From Anaerocolumna aminovalerica (GTDB taxonomy: Bacteria > Bacillota > Clostridia > Lachnospirales > Lachnospiraceae): a stretch of DNA of 34,372 bases. The position numbers and the translations under genes are program-made. Shown here piece after piece: positions 9,789 to 17,871 of this stretch. The stretch covers positions 1 to 34,372 of the forward strand of contig NZ_FOWD01000043.1 in the NCBI RefSeq assembly GCF_900115365.1. The letters are read 5' to 3'. The notes under the pieces were generated by a model, which worked only from the letters and a program-made list of their open reading frames with translations, did no database searches and had not been told where the DNA came from. Position 1 is the stretch's first letter. Each line of letters opens with the position of its first letter.

Positions 9789-10586
9789 TTATAGTATTTT
9801 TGCAAGAGAATATACAATAGGTGCAACAAATATTATACTATCAAACCGGTCTAATATTCCACCATGACCAGGGATTAAATTACCATAGTCCTTAACATCA
9901 TGATTTCTTTTAATTGCAGAGGCAGCTAAATCTCCTATTTGTGAAATTACGCTGGAAGCTCCGCATATAATCGCAAATGCAAACTGAGGATTCCCGATAC
10001 CTGTAATTTGATCTTTAATAATTGTTCCATATAAAAGTCCCAATAAAGCTGCACCTACTACGCCACCAATACAGCCCTCTAAAGATTTTTTGGGACTTAA
10101 TTTTGGCAGGATTTTATGTTTGCCGATTAACATGCCGGTACAGTATGCACTAGTATCCGATCCCCATGCACCAATAAAAATCAGCCATACTAAATAAGCT
10201 CCGTCTTCTACAACTCTTACCTTATATAGATAACTCAGCATAACTCCAACATAAAATAAACCTAAAAAAACAATTGCAACTTGTTCGGTACGATACTTTG
10301 GAAAGGTAAATACATAGATCAATAATAAAATAAGCAAAAAGGCCATAAATAAACCCATGTTATATTGCTCATATTGATATAGTATTAAAAAATCCAGAGC
10401 TATACATGCAAGATAGCCTATAATGCCTAATAAGGATTTATTCATTTTAATGGTACGGTATAACTCCATCATGCCAATGAGGGAAATTGCTAAAACAGTT
10501 CCAAACAAAACCTTTCCTCCCAACATAATGGTAGTTATAGTAATTATCATTAAAATAATGGAACTCCGAAACCTTATCCAAAACAT
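9789..10586 (-). CDS. cdsA: Phosphatidate cytidylyltransferase (CDP-diglyceride synthase)
   Basis: This integral membrane enzyme makes CDP-diacylglycerol from phosphatidic acid and CTP, the precursor of the acidic phospholipids. About 265 residues are mostly hydrophobic, with around seven or eight membrane segments. The family signature is near the C terminus: SAIKRNHDVKD followed by GNLIPGHGGILDRFD, with the conserved Lys-Arg, Lys-Asp, His-Gly-Gly and Asp-Arg residues. TAGGAGG precedes the ATG. Only 15 bp separate it from uppS, so the two are co-transcribed. Confidence 0.95.
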   Translation of the reverse strand: MFWIRFRSSIILMIITITTIMLGGKVLFGTVLAISLIGMMELYRTIKMNKSLLGIIGYLACIALDFLILYQYEQYNMGLFMAFLLILLLIYVFTFPKYRTEQVAIVFLGLFYVGVMLSYLYKVRVVEDGAYLVWLIFIGAWGSDTSAYCTGMLIGKHKILPKLSPKKSLEGCIGGVVGAALLGLLYGTIIKDQITGIGNPQFAFAIICGASSVISQIGDLAASAIKRNHDVKDYGNLIPGHGGILDRFDSIIFVAPIVYSLAKIL

Positions 10587-10601
10587 TTACTTATCCTCCT
10601 A

Positions 10602-11327
10602 TTAGATTCTGCCGAACCTTCTATCTCTACTATTATAGTATTCCACAGCTTTCATTAATTCCTTTTTATTAAAGTCCGGCCATAAAACATCTGTAAAATA
10701 AAATTCTGTATAAGCTAATTGCCATAATAGAAAGTTGGACAAGCGTTGTTCGCCGCTTGTACGAATAAGTAAGTCCGGATCTGGAATTCCTTTGGTATCT
10801 AAATAATTTGTAAAAAGTGCTTCATCTATATCTTCTAAGTTAATCTTTCCGGTTTTTACATCCATGGCAAGATTCCTTATTCCCCGGATCATTTCATCTC
10901 TACTGCCATAATTTAAAGCTACCTGAAAGTTTAAGCCTGTATTCTCTGCTGATGCTTCTTCTAATTCTCTGATTTTATTTTGCATTTCTTCATCTAATCT
11001 TGATATATCACCAATAATTCGAACTTTCATATTGTTCTTACTGCTTGTTTTTAAACAGTCTTTCAAATAACTGCCTAATAATTTCATTAATGCATCTACT
11101 TCATCCTGGGGTCTGTTCCAATTTTCAGTAGAAAATGCATAAACAGTTAAATATTTTATTCCAATACGGTATGCTTCTTCCGTAATTTTTTCCACATTTT
11201 TACTACCTATAGAATGACCATAATTCCGTGGCATTCTTTTTTGTTTCGCCCAACGGCCGTTTCCATCCAATACAATTGCAACATGCTCCGGTATCTTCAT
11301 ACCGTCCAGATTCATATTATCTCCCAT
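10602..11327 (-). CDS. uppS: Undecaprenyl diphosphate synthase (cis-prenyltransferase)
   Basis: It condenses isopentenyl diphosphate units onto farnesyl diphosphate to make the C55 lipid carrier of cell-wall synthesis. The first conserved region is intact (IVLDGNGRWAKQ, with the catalytic Asp), then the YLTVYAFSTENW block and the C-terminal RTSGEQRLSNFLLWQ and RDRRFG segments. The frame is open from a TTG at 11339, but that codon lies within the TTGGAGG ribosome binding site of the ATG at 11327, which is taken as the start (241 residues). It follows frr after an unusual 260-bp gap with a structured element. Confidence 0.96.
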   Translation of the reverse strand: MGDNMNLDGMKIPEHVAIVLDGNGRWAKQKRMPRNYGHSIGSKNVEKITEEAYRIGIKYLTVYAFSTENWNRPQDEVDALMKLLGSYLKDCLKTSSKNNMKVRIIGDISRLDEEMQNKIRELEEASAENTGLNFQVALNYGSRDEMIRGIRNLAMDVKTGKINLEDIDEALFTNYLDTKGIPDPDLLIRTSGEQRLSNFLLWQLAYTEFYFTDVLWPDFNKKELMKAVEYYNSRDRRFGRI

Positions 11328-11364
11328 GGAGACCTCCAAAAATAATTAGTCAAACGGATATTCC

Positions 11365-11573
11365 ACTTGCCCGTTGGCAAGTTTACTCCGCTTCGCTGCC
11401 TGCTCGTAACTTCATTACTGCTTCCCAGCATTTCAGTGGGAGCCTGGGCTCTTACTAAAACAGGCAAGCCTGATCCCTGCTTAAGAAGCGAAGACTTACC
11501 TGATGAGATTAAACTAAGACGTATTTTGACACAACTGAGGGGCTGCTGCCTCTCAGCACAGGCAAAACACGTC
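11365..11573. other. Structured, GC-richer intergenic element between frr and uppS
   Basis: This gap differs from its neighbours in base composition and is full of inverted repeats. ACTTGCC/GGCAAGT (11365-11382) has a 4-base loop. GCTTCCCA/TGGGAGC occupies 11420-11443. A two-part hairpin lies at 11518-11573, with outer arms GACGTATTTTG and CAAAACACGTC and inner arms CTGAGGGGC and GCCTCTCAG (one G-T pair) around a TGCT loop. No T run follows on either strand and no credible reading frame is present. It could be an interspersed palindromic repeat, a small non-autonomous mobile element or a structured RNA in the operon. I recognise no Rfam family. Confidence 0.6.
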
Positions 11574-11589
11574 CTAATCTTCTTTATAC

Positions 11590-12144
11590 TTATACGGTAA
11601 GGATTTCTTTTGATTTATCTTCTGTTAGTTTATCAATATCAGCAATGTACTTATCAGTAAACTTTTGAACCTGATCTTCTAATTGTTTCATTTCATCTTC
11701 TGATATTTCACTGTTTTTATTTAGCTTCTTGATGGTATCATTAGCATCTCTTCTAATATTACGAACAGCTACTCTTGCATTTTCAGCTTTTTTCTTAATA
11801 TCCTTAACCAGTTCTTTTCTTCTTTCTTCTGTTAGCTCAGGGAACACTAAACGAATTACTTTACCGTCGTTACTAGGTGTTAAACCAAGATCAGAAGCAA
11901 TAATCACTTTCTCAATATCTTTGATTAACTTGCTTTCCCAAGGCTGGATCTGAATAATTCTTGCTTCAGGAACAGAAATATTAGCGACGGATTGAATTGG
12001 GGATGGTGTTCCATAGTAATCCACCCTTAATTTATCAAGCAAGTGGGGATTTGCCCTTCCTGCCCGAATTGTAGAATACTCCTCTCTTAAGCTGTCTAAA
12101 GATTTCTTCATTTTACTTTCGTAAATTTCAATTCTTGAATCCAT
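11590..12144 (-). CDS. frr: Ribosome recycling factor
   Basis: It splits the post-termination ribosome together with EF-G. The 184 residues are the normal length and mostly helical. The conserved block YSTIRAGRANPHLLD sits near residue 22, followed by VDYYGTPSPIQSVANI and the C-terminal helix with LTEERRKELVKDIKK. ATAGGAGG precedes the ATG at 12144. The gap from pyrH is only 19 bp, the standard pyrH-frr pairing. Confidence 0.97.
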   Translation of the reverse strand: MDSRIEIYESKMKKSLDSLREEYSTIRAGRANPHLLDKLRVDYYGTPSPIQSVANISVPEARIIQIQPWESKLIKDIEKVIIASDLGLTPSNDGKVIRLVFPELTEERRKELVKDIKKKAENARVAVRNIRRDANDTIKKLNKNSEISEDEMKQLEDQVQKFTDKYIADIDKLTEDKSKEILTV

Positions 12145-12163
12145 AATATTCGCCTCCTATATA

Positions 12164-12868
12164 TTATACTATTACTTTAGTTCCATTAAATTTGTCACTT
12201 ACAGCATTTACAATACTGTTTTCTTCTTCTAATGCAAATACTAACATCGGCATTTTATTCTCCAAACATAAAACAGTGGCAGATAAATCCACTACTGCCA
12301 GTTTACGATCTAATGCTTCCTGCATACTGATTTCGTCAAACTTTTTAGCATCCTTGTTCTTTCTTGGATCACTGTCATAAACGCCATCTACTGCCTTTGC
12401 CATTAGAATAATATCTGCATCTAATTCAACTGCCCGAAGTACTACACCGGTATCAGTTGAGAAATAAGGATGACCGGTACCGCCAGCCAAGAATACAACC
12501 ATCCCTTTCTTAAAATACTTATTTGCTCTATCTTTAGAAAATAGCTTGGTCATACTTCCACATTCAAATGGAGTGAGAATCTGTGTATTCATTCCTACAT
12601 ATCGAAATATTTCGGATACATAAATACAGTTCATAACCGTTGCCAGCATGCCAATCTGATCTGCTTTTGTCCGATCAATGGTTTCGCTGGTTCGGCCTCT
12701 CCAGAAGTTTCCTCCACCAATCACAATGCCGACTTCTAAACCACTGTCTACCAGTTGTTTTACCTGACCTGCAACTTTAATACAAGTTGCCTCATCAAAG
12801 CCGGTTTTCTTGTCTCCTGCAAGAGCCTCTCCACTTAATTTCAGTAATACTCTTTTATACCTGTTCAT
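12164..12868 (-). CDS. pyrH: Uridylate kinase (UMP kinase)
   Basis: This cytosolic enzyme phosphorylates UMP to UDP with ATP and belongs to the amino-acid kinase fold. The 234 residues begin with YKRVLLKLSGEALAG, carry the glycine-rich IGGGNFWRGR loop near 50, and the FLAGGTGHPYFSTDT segment near 133. AAAGGAG lies about 12 bases before the ATG. In most Firmicutes tsf lies immediately upstream of pyrH. Here tsf is about 19 kb away, with the chemoreceptor, eut operon, deacetylase and bactofilin between, so pyrH must be driven from a promoter inside that interval. Confidence 0.97.
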   Translation of the reverse strand: MNRYKRVLLKLSGEALAGDKKTGFDEATCIKVAGQVKQLVDSGLEVGIVIGGGNFWRGRTSETIDRTKADQIGMLATVMNCIYVSEIFRYVGMNTQILTPFECGSMTKLFSKDRANKYFKKGMVVFLAGGTGHPYFSTDTGVVLRAVELDADIILMAKAVDGVYDSDPRKNKDAKKFDEISMQEALDRKLAVVDLSATVLCLENKMPMLVFALEEENSIVNAVSDKFNGTKVIV

Positions 12869-12922
12869 CTTTATTAATATGCTCCTTTCGCAGATTGAAA
12901 AAATTCAACCTGCTCTTATAAA

Positions 12923-13744
12923 CTATTCAAATATATTTTCAATGTCAACTGATGCATAAGGCAATGAACAGAAACCTTCAATAATGGCTCCATTATTAAT
13001 TTGTATGGATTGTGCCTTAATATTGCCCTTTACAACAGCCGAAGAATCAACGATAACCGGTCCGTTAATATCAATTTCACCTTTTATGGCTCCGGCAATA
13101 ACACCGGAAGAAGCCGTAACATCTCCAATAATTACGGTTCCAAGTCCAATCTTAACACTGCCCTCACTGCTGATGCTGCCTTCTAATCGTTTTGCACCCA
13201 CAAATATTTCACGAGCCATACAGTTACCAGTTACTGTACCATAAATAGAAAGTTTCCCCAAACATTCCACATCACCTTTTATGGTACCCATAACATCTAA
13301 AGATCCATCTGCATTAATACTACCATTAATTATAGTACCTTTTGTAATTACAGTTACTTCATCGGTGCTCTCTGTATCATCCATTCTATTTAACTCATCC
13401 ATGGATACTTCCTCTTCTGATATTGTTTGATATTGTATATCATTTTCTACTTCCAATATATCAGATTCCTGGGTTTCTTCCAAGTCTTTTAAACTTTCTA
13501 AATCTTCAGTTTCTTCATCTGCTGTCAGAATAGCATCCAGAATATCCATATCCACATTATCATCATAAGTATTTTCTAAATCCTCAGATGCTGTAGTTTC
13601 CTCTCCCATCTCTAAAGTATCCTCACTTTGTTCAGGTTCTTCGTCTAAAGTATTAACCACTTGATTGTCGTCAAACATCTCTTCCGGCATTAATTCATTT
13701 ACAGCCTGTGATAAATCCTCCTTAAAATCTTTAAAAAAACCCAT
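12923..13744 (-). CDS. Bactofilin-family protein with a long acidic N terminus
   Basis: This is a polymerising beta-helix cytoskeletal protein. The C-terminal half (about 130-260) shows the bactofilin (DUF583) pattern of short repeated strands: TKGTIINGSINADGSLDVMG, then IKGDVECLGKLSIYG and VKIGLGTVIIGDVTA. Residues 1-125 are very acidic and probably disordered; known bactofilins usually have shorter tails. An AGGAGG lies just upstream of the ATG. The neighbouring gene encodes a membrane-anchored deacetylase, and bactofilins often recruit wall-modifying enzymes, so a joint envelope role is plausible but inferred. It is read into pyrH with a 54-bp gap. Confidence 0.85.
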   Translation of the reverse strand: MGFFKDFKEDLSQAVNELMPEEMFDDNQVVNTLDEEPEQSEDTLEMGEETTASEDLENTYDDNVDMDILDAILTADEETEDLESLKDLEETQESDILEVENDIQYQTISEEEVSMDELNRMDDTESTDEVTVITKGTIINGSINADGSLDVMGTIKGDVECLGKLSIYGTVTGNCMAREIFVGAKRLEGSISSEGSVKIGLGTVIIGDVTASSGVIAGAIKGEIDINGPVIVDSSAVVKGNIKAQSIQINNGAIIEGFCSLPYASVDIENIFE

Positions 13745-13810
13745 ACTTATTCCTCCTGTGTTAATCGTATTTTAACTTTCCTTACTATTATTCTTTTTAT
13801 TTCATGGATT

Positions 13811-15049
13811 TTACTTTACTTGTCTAATTGGAGTTACATCATCTGTTAATGGTAAGATATTGACGTCTTGTTCTGTTAAAGTCTTAAGAATGGATTCTAA
13901 AGATTTTATCGTATTCTCTTTCGTATCTGTATCATGCATCAGAACAATAGATGTATTATGTATTTTGATACCTTCCATTACATTACTATAGAGTTCTTCC
14001 GGAGAATAGTCTATTCCCGTAGCATCTCCGTTAACCACATTCCAGTCAAAATAAACAACCGACTTTTCCTTTAAAAACCGAATTAGTTCATGAATATCTA
14101 CCTTACTGACCGAATTCCCGCTTCCCCCCGGAAACCGGTATAAAGAAGGAATGTATCCAGTAGTATCATATAACAAATCACTAAGCTTTGTAAAGTCTTT
14201 CTCAAAATCTTCCAAAGAATTATATACTTTATCATAAACATGGGAATAAGAATGTATTCCTAGAGAATGTCCATCATCTATAATTCTTTTATACATTTCC
14301 TTGGAATGCTTGTCTGTTTTACCGATGACAAAAAAAGTAGCCTTTACATTATATGTATCTAGCATATCTAAAATATCTGATGTATACTTGCTAGGTCCAT
14401 CGTCAAAGGTTAAATAAACTGTTTTCGAACTCTCAAATGTATAGCCCTCTTTTGATAAATCTAAATCTTCTTTTTCTGCTTTCTTCTCAGTAACCGGAGC
14501 ACTTTCTAATGATTCTTCACTTTCCTGGGATTCATCAGTGATGTCCTTCCATCCATCAGAACTTTCCTTCCATTCATCAGAAATGTCCTTGGATTCATCA
14601 GAAGTTTCCTCCGTCTCCCCAGAAAAAGACTCCGGCTCTGATAAATCGGTATTATGAACCCTTTTTTCAGGATTTTCTATATCCGGCTTCTTTGTTTCCG
14701 TATTTACAGTTTCATCTTCCGTATTGTTATCACCTGTTTGACTTTCATCATTTTTATCTAAGGCATTATCTGTTCCGATAGAATTATTATATTTCACAAC
14801 TGCTGCATGTGCAATACTTTCATTATTTTTTTCAAATAATTCATGATAGGTTACTCCATAACGTTCTATCATTAACACATCAATTTGTTTTTGAAGTGAT
14901 CGCATTTTAAAAAACATTATAATACATAGAATAGTAGGAAGAAGTAAAAAGACTATTATTAATACAATAATCGTAGCTTTTATTCGTTTAACACGATTAT
15001 GTCTGGAAACCAAGGATACTTTATCAGCAGAGGTTTTTTCCTGCTCCAA
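13811..15049 (-). CDS. Membrane-anchored polysaccharide deacetylase (NodB domain)
   Basis: This predicted carbohydrate esterase family 4 enzyme removes N-acetyl groups from peptidoglycan or a related polymer outside the cell. Residue numbers count from the upstream GTG at 15067. A membrane helix (about 31-53) is followed by a Ser/Glu/Asp-rich linker (about 100-205) and the NodB domain: TFDDGP (220-225, with catalytic Asp and metal Asp), HSYSH (272-276, metal histidines), RFPGG (311-315) and LMHD (376-379). All catalytic motifs are present. GTG 15067 has a poor ribosome site, while TTG 15049 lies eight bases after AGAGGAG and is preferred. It is the first gene after the eut terminator. Confidence 0.88.
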   Translation of the reverse strand: MEQEKTSADKVSLVSRHNRVKRIKATIIVLIIVFLLLPTILCIIMFFKMRSLQKQIDVLMIERYGVTYHELFEKNNESIAHAAVVKYNNSIGTDNALDKNDESQTGDNNTEDETVNTETKKPDIENPEKRVHNTDLSEPESFSGETEETSDESKDISDEWKESSDGWKDITDESQESEESLESAPVTEKKAEKEDLDLSKEGYTFESSKTVYLTFDDGPSKYTSDILDMLDTYNVKATFFVIGKTDKHSKEMYKRIIDDGHSLGIHSYSHVYDKVYNSLEDFEKDFTKLSDLLYDTTGYIPSLYRFPGGSGNSVSKVDIHELIRFLKEKSVVYFDWNVVNGDATGIDYSPEELYSNVMEGIKIHNTSIVLMHDTDTKENTIKSLESILKTLTEQDVNILPLTDDVTPIRQVK

Positions 15050-15082
15050 GCCATCAGCTCCTCTCACGGTACTCTTCGAATC

Positions 15083-15091
15083 ATTTTAACA
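15083..15091 (-). promoter_or_regulatory. Candidate extended -10 promoter for the deacetylase-bactofilin-pyrH run
   Basis: TGTTAAAAT on the minus strand fits an extended -10 box (TG-N-TAAAAT). It lies between the eut terminator and the deacetylase start, where a new promoter is needed. No good -35 box was found. It is a candidate from position and motif only. Confidence 0.35.
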
Positions 15092-15130
15092 CATTTCGAT
15101 AATAAATAACATATTTTTTATTAAAATCTT

Positions 15131-15163
15131 AATAAAAATCCGTAGTAACAATGTACTACGGAT
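15131..15163 (-). terminator. Rho-independent terminator of the eut operon
   Basis: On the minus strand ATCCGTAGTA pairs perfectly with TACTACGGAT (10 bp, 6-base loop) and is followed by TTTTTATT. The stop codon of the last small gene lies inside the first arm, so translation ends within the terminator. Confidence 0.85.
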
Positions 15164-15380
15164 TATCATTTTTATCTTCTTCTCCCAGTGGAGTAAACCG
15201 ATGATTTGCTGATGACCTGGAAATGTCACCACTTACATATTTTCGTTTATTCTTTACTCCGAATTTACTTGCATTATTAATATTAACGTAATTACTATCA
15301 TTAAAACTTACAAACTCAGTTCTGGGTTCTTTCTTATTTGCATCATTATCTTTGTCCGTATTGGAATAATTACTTTCCAT
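15156..15380 (-). CDS. Small hydrophilic protein, last gene of the eut operon (unknown)
   Basis: This 74-residue protein is not recognised. It is rich in Asn, Ser, Asp and Lys, has no membrane segment or signal peptide, and has no cysteine. The central stretch TEFVSFNDSNYVNINNAS may form strands and is followed by a basic segment (KFGVKNKRKY). It appears to be a real gene: TAGGAGG precedes the ATG at good spacing, it starts only 10 bp after eutQ, and the operon terminator begins at its stop codon. Its position suggests a part linked to the microcompartment or to eut regulation, but no function can be assigned. Confidence 0.65.
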   Translation of the reverse strand: MESNYSNTDKDNDANKKEPRTEFVSFNDSNYVNINNASKFGVKNKRKYVSGDISRSSANHRFTPLGEEDKNDNP

Positions 15381-15390
15381 TTATGACCTC

Positions 15391-15849
15391 CTACCCTTGA
15401 CTAGCCCAATCTGCCGGATATGTCACATATATGAATCTGGCATAATCTTGAACAGAAAACTTAATGGAGGAACCCTTTGGTATTAATACTAACTCACCGG
15501 CATTTGCTGTCACTGACTTTCCATTGATTACAATACTTAAAGTTCCTTCAATTACATAATCGATTTCATCGTAATTTAAAGTCCAATCAAATGTTGTTTC
15601 CTTCATCTCCATAATACCACAGCCAAGCCTTGGACTCTCTTCTAATGAAAACAAATCTTTTGTATAGACAATATCCCCTGGTTTACCTGTGTCCATCAGG
15701 TCCTGGTCAGATACCTGAATGGTTGGAACCTTAACAGATATAATACCTTCTTTCAACTTGTTTCTAGTTAAATCTGCTGTACCATTACCCAGTTTTTCCA
15801 TTACTATTTCACGAATCATGGCTTCAATTGCCACACGATTTAATTCCAT
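15391..15849 (-). CDS. eutQ: Ethanolamine utilisation protein EutQ (cupin)
   Basis: This is a cupin-fold protein found in eut operons; acetate kinase activity has been reported for the Salmonella protein. With the ATG at 15849 it has 152 residues, shorter than the enterobacterial form of about 230, and is mainly the cupin domain (DEIDYVIEGTLSIVI, then GELVLIPKGSSIKFS). The open frame goes back to a TTG at 15879, but AAAGGA lies eight bases before the ATG. The first 20 residues (ELNRVAIEAMIREIVMEKLG) form an amphipathic helix like an encapsulation peptide, suggesting that it is packaged. It lies 48 bp after the end of eutH. Confidence 0.9.
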   Translation of the reverse strand: MELNRVAIEAMIREIVMEKLGNGTADLTRNKLKEGIISVKVPTIQVSDQDLMDTGKPGDIVYTKDLFSLEESPRLGCGIMEMKETTFDWTLNYDEIDYVIEGTLSIVINGKSVTANAGELVLIPKGSSIKFSVQDYARFIYVTYPADWASQG

Positions 15850-15926
15850 GGGTTTATTCCTTTCATTATATCTTATCAATTAAATGTTTTTGAAAAGATT
15901 ATAAATTTTATTCCAACCTGACAATT

Positions 15927-17021
15927 CTATTTAACATCTTCGTTCTTCAATGTCTTGTTTGCAATGAAGATTGCCACAAACAAAGCAGTAATACCAGCAA
16001 CTAACTTACCGATGATCATCGGTACAATCATTGTGGAATTAAAACCGGCGGTAAATCCAAGATGGTCACCGAATACAAAGGCTGCAGAAACAGCAAAAGC
16101 AACGTTTAGAATTTTACCACGGTTATCCATATCCTTCATCATACCAAACATAGGAATACTATTTGCCAGGGAAGCTACTAAACCTGCTGCCGCAACATCA
16201 TTCATTCCAAGTAATTTGCCAAGTGCCATTAATGGCTTGCGGAATACTTTTGTAATAACTAATACTAATGGGAATGCACCAGCAAGAATGATACTTATGT
16301 CAGCTACAATTTTAAAGCCTTCACTGATTGGAGCCATACCTTTTATTAATATAATGCCTGTTAGCTGTTCTACGATGCCTACTGCTAAACCAAAGGTAAT
16401 AACTGCAACTACAAACTTTCCGAAAACCGTAAAACCTTTAATCATACCATCTTGAAATTTCCATAGACCCAGGGCAATTAGGATAGCAATTATAATAATA
16501 GGTATCAAATTAAGTATTACCATCATTACTGGGAAGCCCGCAACCAAACCACCAACAAAGGAACCAATAGGAATTGTTATAACACCTGCTAAAACACCGG
16601 TTGCTAAATATCTTCTATCTTCATCACGTATAATTCCAAGACCTACCGGTATGGTAAATACAATTGTAGGGCCAAGCATGGAACCAACAATTAAACCTCC
16701 AAACATTCCTGCTTCTTTTGTTTGTGCAAGTGCCTCTGCAAGTGGTGCACCACCCATATCACATGCTAAAATAGTTCCGGCAAACATAGCCGGGTCAGCA
16801 CCCAAAAAACCAAATACCGGAACAATAACCGGCTTCAAAATATTTGCCAATACAGGCGCAAGAGCGATAATACCAACCATTGAGATTGCTAAGGATCCGA
16901 TAGCAAGAATACCTTCTTCGAATTTTTCTCCAAGACCGAATTTATTACCAATAATTCGGTCGATTGCACCAAGTACTGCAAATACAACCATAATATAAAC
17001 AATAATTTCATTTACACTCAT
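15927..17021 (-). CDS. eutH: Ethanolamine permease EutH
   Basis: This integral membrane carrier admits ethanolamine, which matters mainly at low concentration or low pH in other bacteria. The 364 residues are almost wholly hydrophobic, with about ten or eleven membrane segments, and match EutH in the segments ILACDMGGAPLAEALA and GSMLGPTIVFTIPVGLG and in AGLVASLANSIPMFGM near the C terminus. The ATG at 17021 follows AAGGAGG. It starts 12 bp after the pduT-like shell gene. Confidence 0.95.
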   Translation of the reverse strand: MSVNEIIVYIMVVFAVLGAIDRIIGNKFGLGEKFEEGILAIGSLAISMVGIIALAPVLANILKPVIVPVFGFLGADPAMFAGTILACDMGGAPLAEALAQTKEAGMFGGLIVGSMLGPTIVFTIPVGLGIIRDEDRRYLATGVLAGVITIPIGSFVGGLVAGFPVMMVILNLIPIIIIAILIALGLWKFQDGMIKGFTVFGKFVVAVITFGLAVGIVEQLTGIILIKGMAPISEGFKIVADISIILAGAFPLVLVITKVFRKPLMALGKLLGMNDVAAAGLVASLANSIPMFGMMKDMDNRGKILNVAFAVSAAFVFGDHLGFTAGFNSTMIVPMIIGKLVAGITALFVAIFIANKTLKNEDVK

Positions 17022-17033
17022 GAAAACACCTCC

Positions 17034-17588
17034 TTATCGCTTTAATAAATTCTCTAGGATATCTCGATTGGGAGAAGGTATAATTGCTATATTTTCCCGC
17101 TCACTTTCACTTAAAAGCTGTTTACACCCGGATATCCCATGTTCAATGCTGCTTACCGAACCCGTTACGGCAAATACCATTTTACCACCAATGGAAAAGG
17201 CAAGATATATTCGAAGTATTTTAACATCTGCTGATTTTAATACAGTATCTAATGCTTTAATTCCGGTACAAACCATTCTGGTCTCCACAATACCCACTGC
17301 GTCCAATTTTTCTACAGGTTCATACCTTCCTCGTATTCCTTCAATAATAGATGGTGATACCGCGTGAACTTTGAAATTATCAAATAAGGTTTTACCTCCA
17401 ATACTAACTCCAAAGTCAATTGCAGTATCTACTTCTCCTTCATTTCCAGAGACAATAATAAGAAATTTCCCCGGGCAAATTGTTCTAAAATATATAATTT
17501 CTACTTCAGCCTTTTTTACTATGGCATCTGCTACATACATTCCCCGGCTGATACTGATAAACTCCAGTGCACCAATGCTTTTATTCAT
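17034..17588 (-). CDS. pduT: PduT-like trimeric microcompartment shell protein with predicted Fe-S pore
   Basis: This tandem-BMC (BMC-T) shell protein of 184 residues has one BMC fold at about 4-85 and a second at about 98-180, and forms a pseudohexameric trimer. It resembles PduT of the propanediol compartment: the N terminus (IGALEFISISRGM) and the RTICPGKF block match. Cys38 sits at the position that binds the [4Fe-4S] cluster at the PduT trimer axis. The cluster here is inferred; it could move electrons across the shell. The start overlaps the end of eutN by eight bases, implying coupled translation. PduT-like genes occur in several Firmicute eut operons, so this is not a stray pdu gene. 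Confidence 0.88.
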   Translation of the reverse strand: MNKSIGALEFISISRGMYVADAIVKKAEVEIIYFRTICPGKFLIIVSGNEGEVDTAIDFGVSIGGKTLFDNFKVHAVSPSIIEGIRGRYEPVEKLDAVGIVETRMVCTGIKALDTVLKSADVKILRIYLAFSIGGKMVFAVTGSVSSIEHGISGCKQLLSESERENIAIIPSPNRDILENLLKR

Positions 17589-17856
17589 GTTCTTCCACCA
17601 CCACAGAATCTACAATACCAACAATAGCTGCATCCACTGGGGAACCGGCAGCTGATAATGCATACCTTGCTGAACTTCCCCGTACTATAAGTACTTGATC
17701 TCCTGTCCCTGCACCTACTATATCCGCTGCAACTACCAACCTGCTGCCTGCTTTATTATAAGCATCCATTAGTTGTACTACCATTAGTTTATTTCCATTT
17801 AATTTTTCATTTTTTTTAGTAGCCCAAACGCTCCCTATTACCTTGCCAAGTTCCAA
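17581..17856 (-). CDS. eutN: Pentameric vertex shell protein EutN
   Basis: This BMC-P (EutN/CcmL) protein caps the vertices of the polyhedral shell as pentamers. The 91 residues have the standard start ELGKVIGSVWATKKNEKL, the RLVVAADIVGAGTGDQVLI core and the ALSAAGSPVDAAIVGIVD end. The start codon is TTG at 17856, with GGAGG nine bases upstream, and the family N terminus begins exactly there. It overlaps the following shell gene by eight bases. Confidence 0.95.
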   Translation of the reverse strand: MELGKVIGSVWATKKNEKLNGNKLMVVQLMDAYNKAGSRLVVAADIVGAGTGDQVLIVRGSSARYALSAAGSPVDAAIVGIVDSVVVEEHE

Positions 17857-17871
17857 TTGCCTGCGCCTCCA

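Noticed and set aside
15955-16455. 166-codon open frame on the plus strand
   Set aside because: It mirrors eutH on the opposite strand and has no support of its own.
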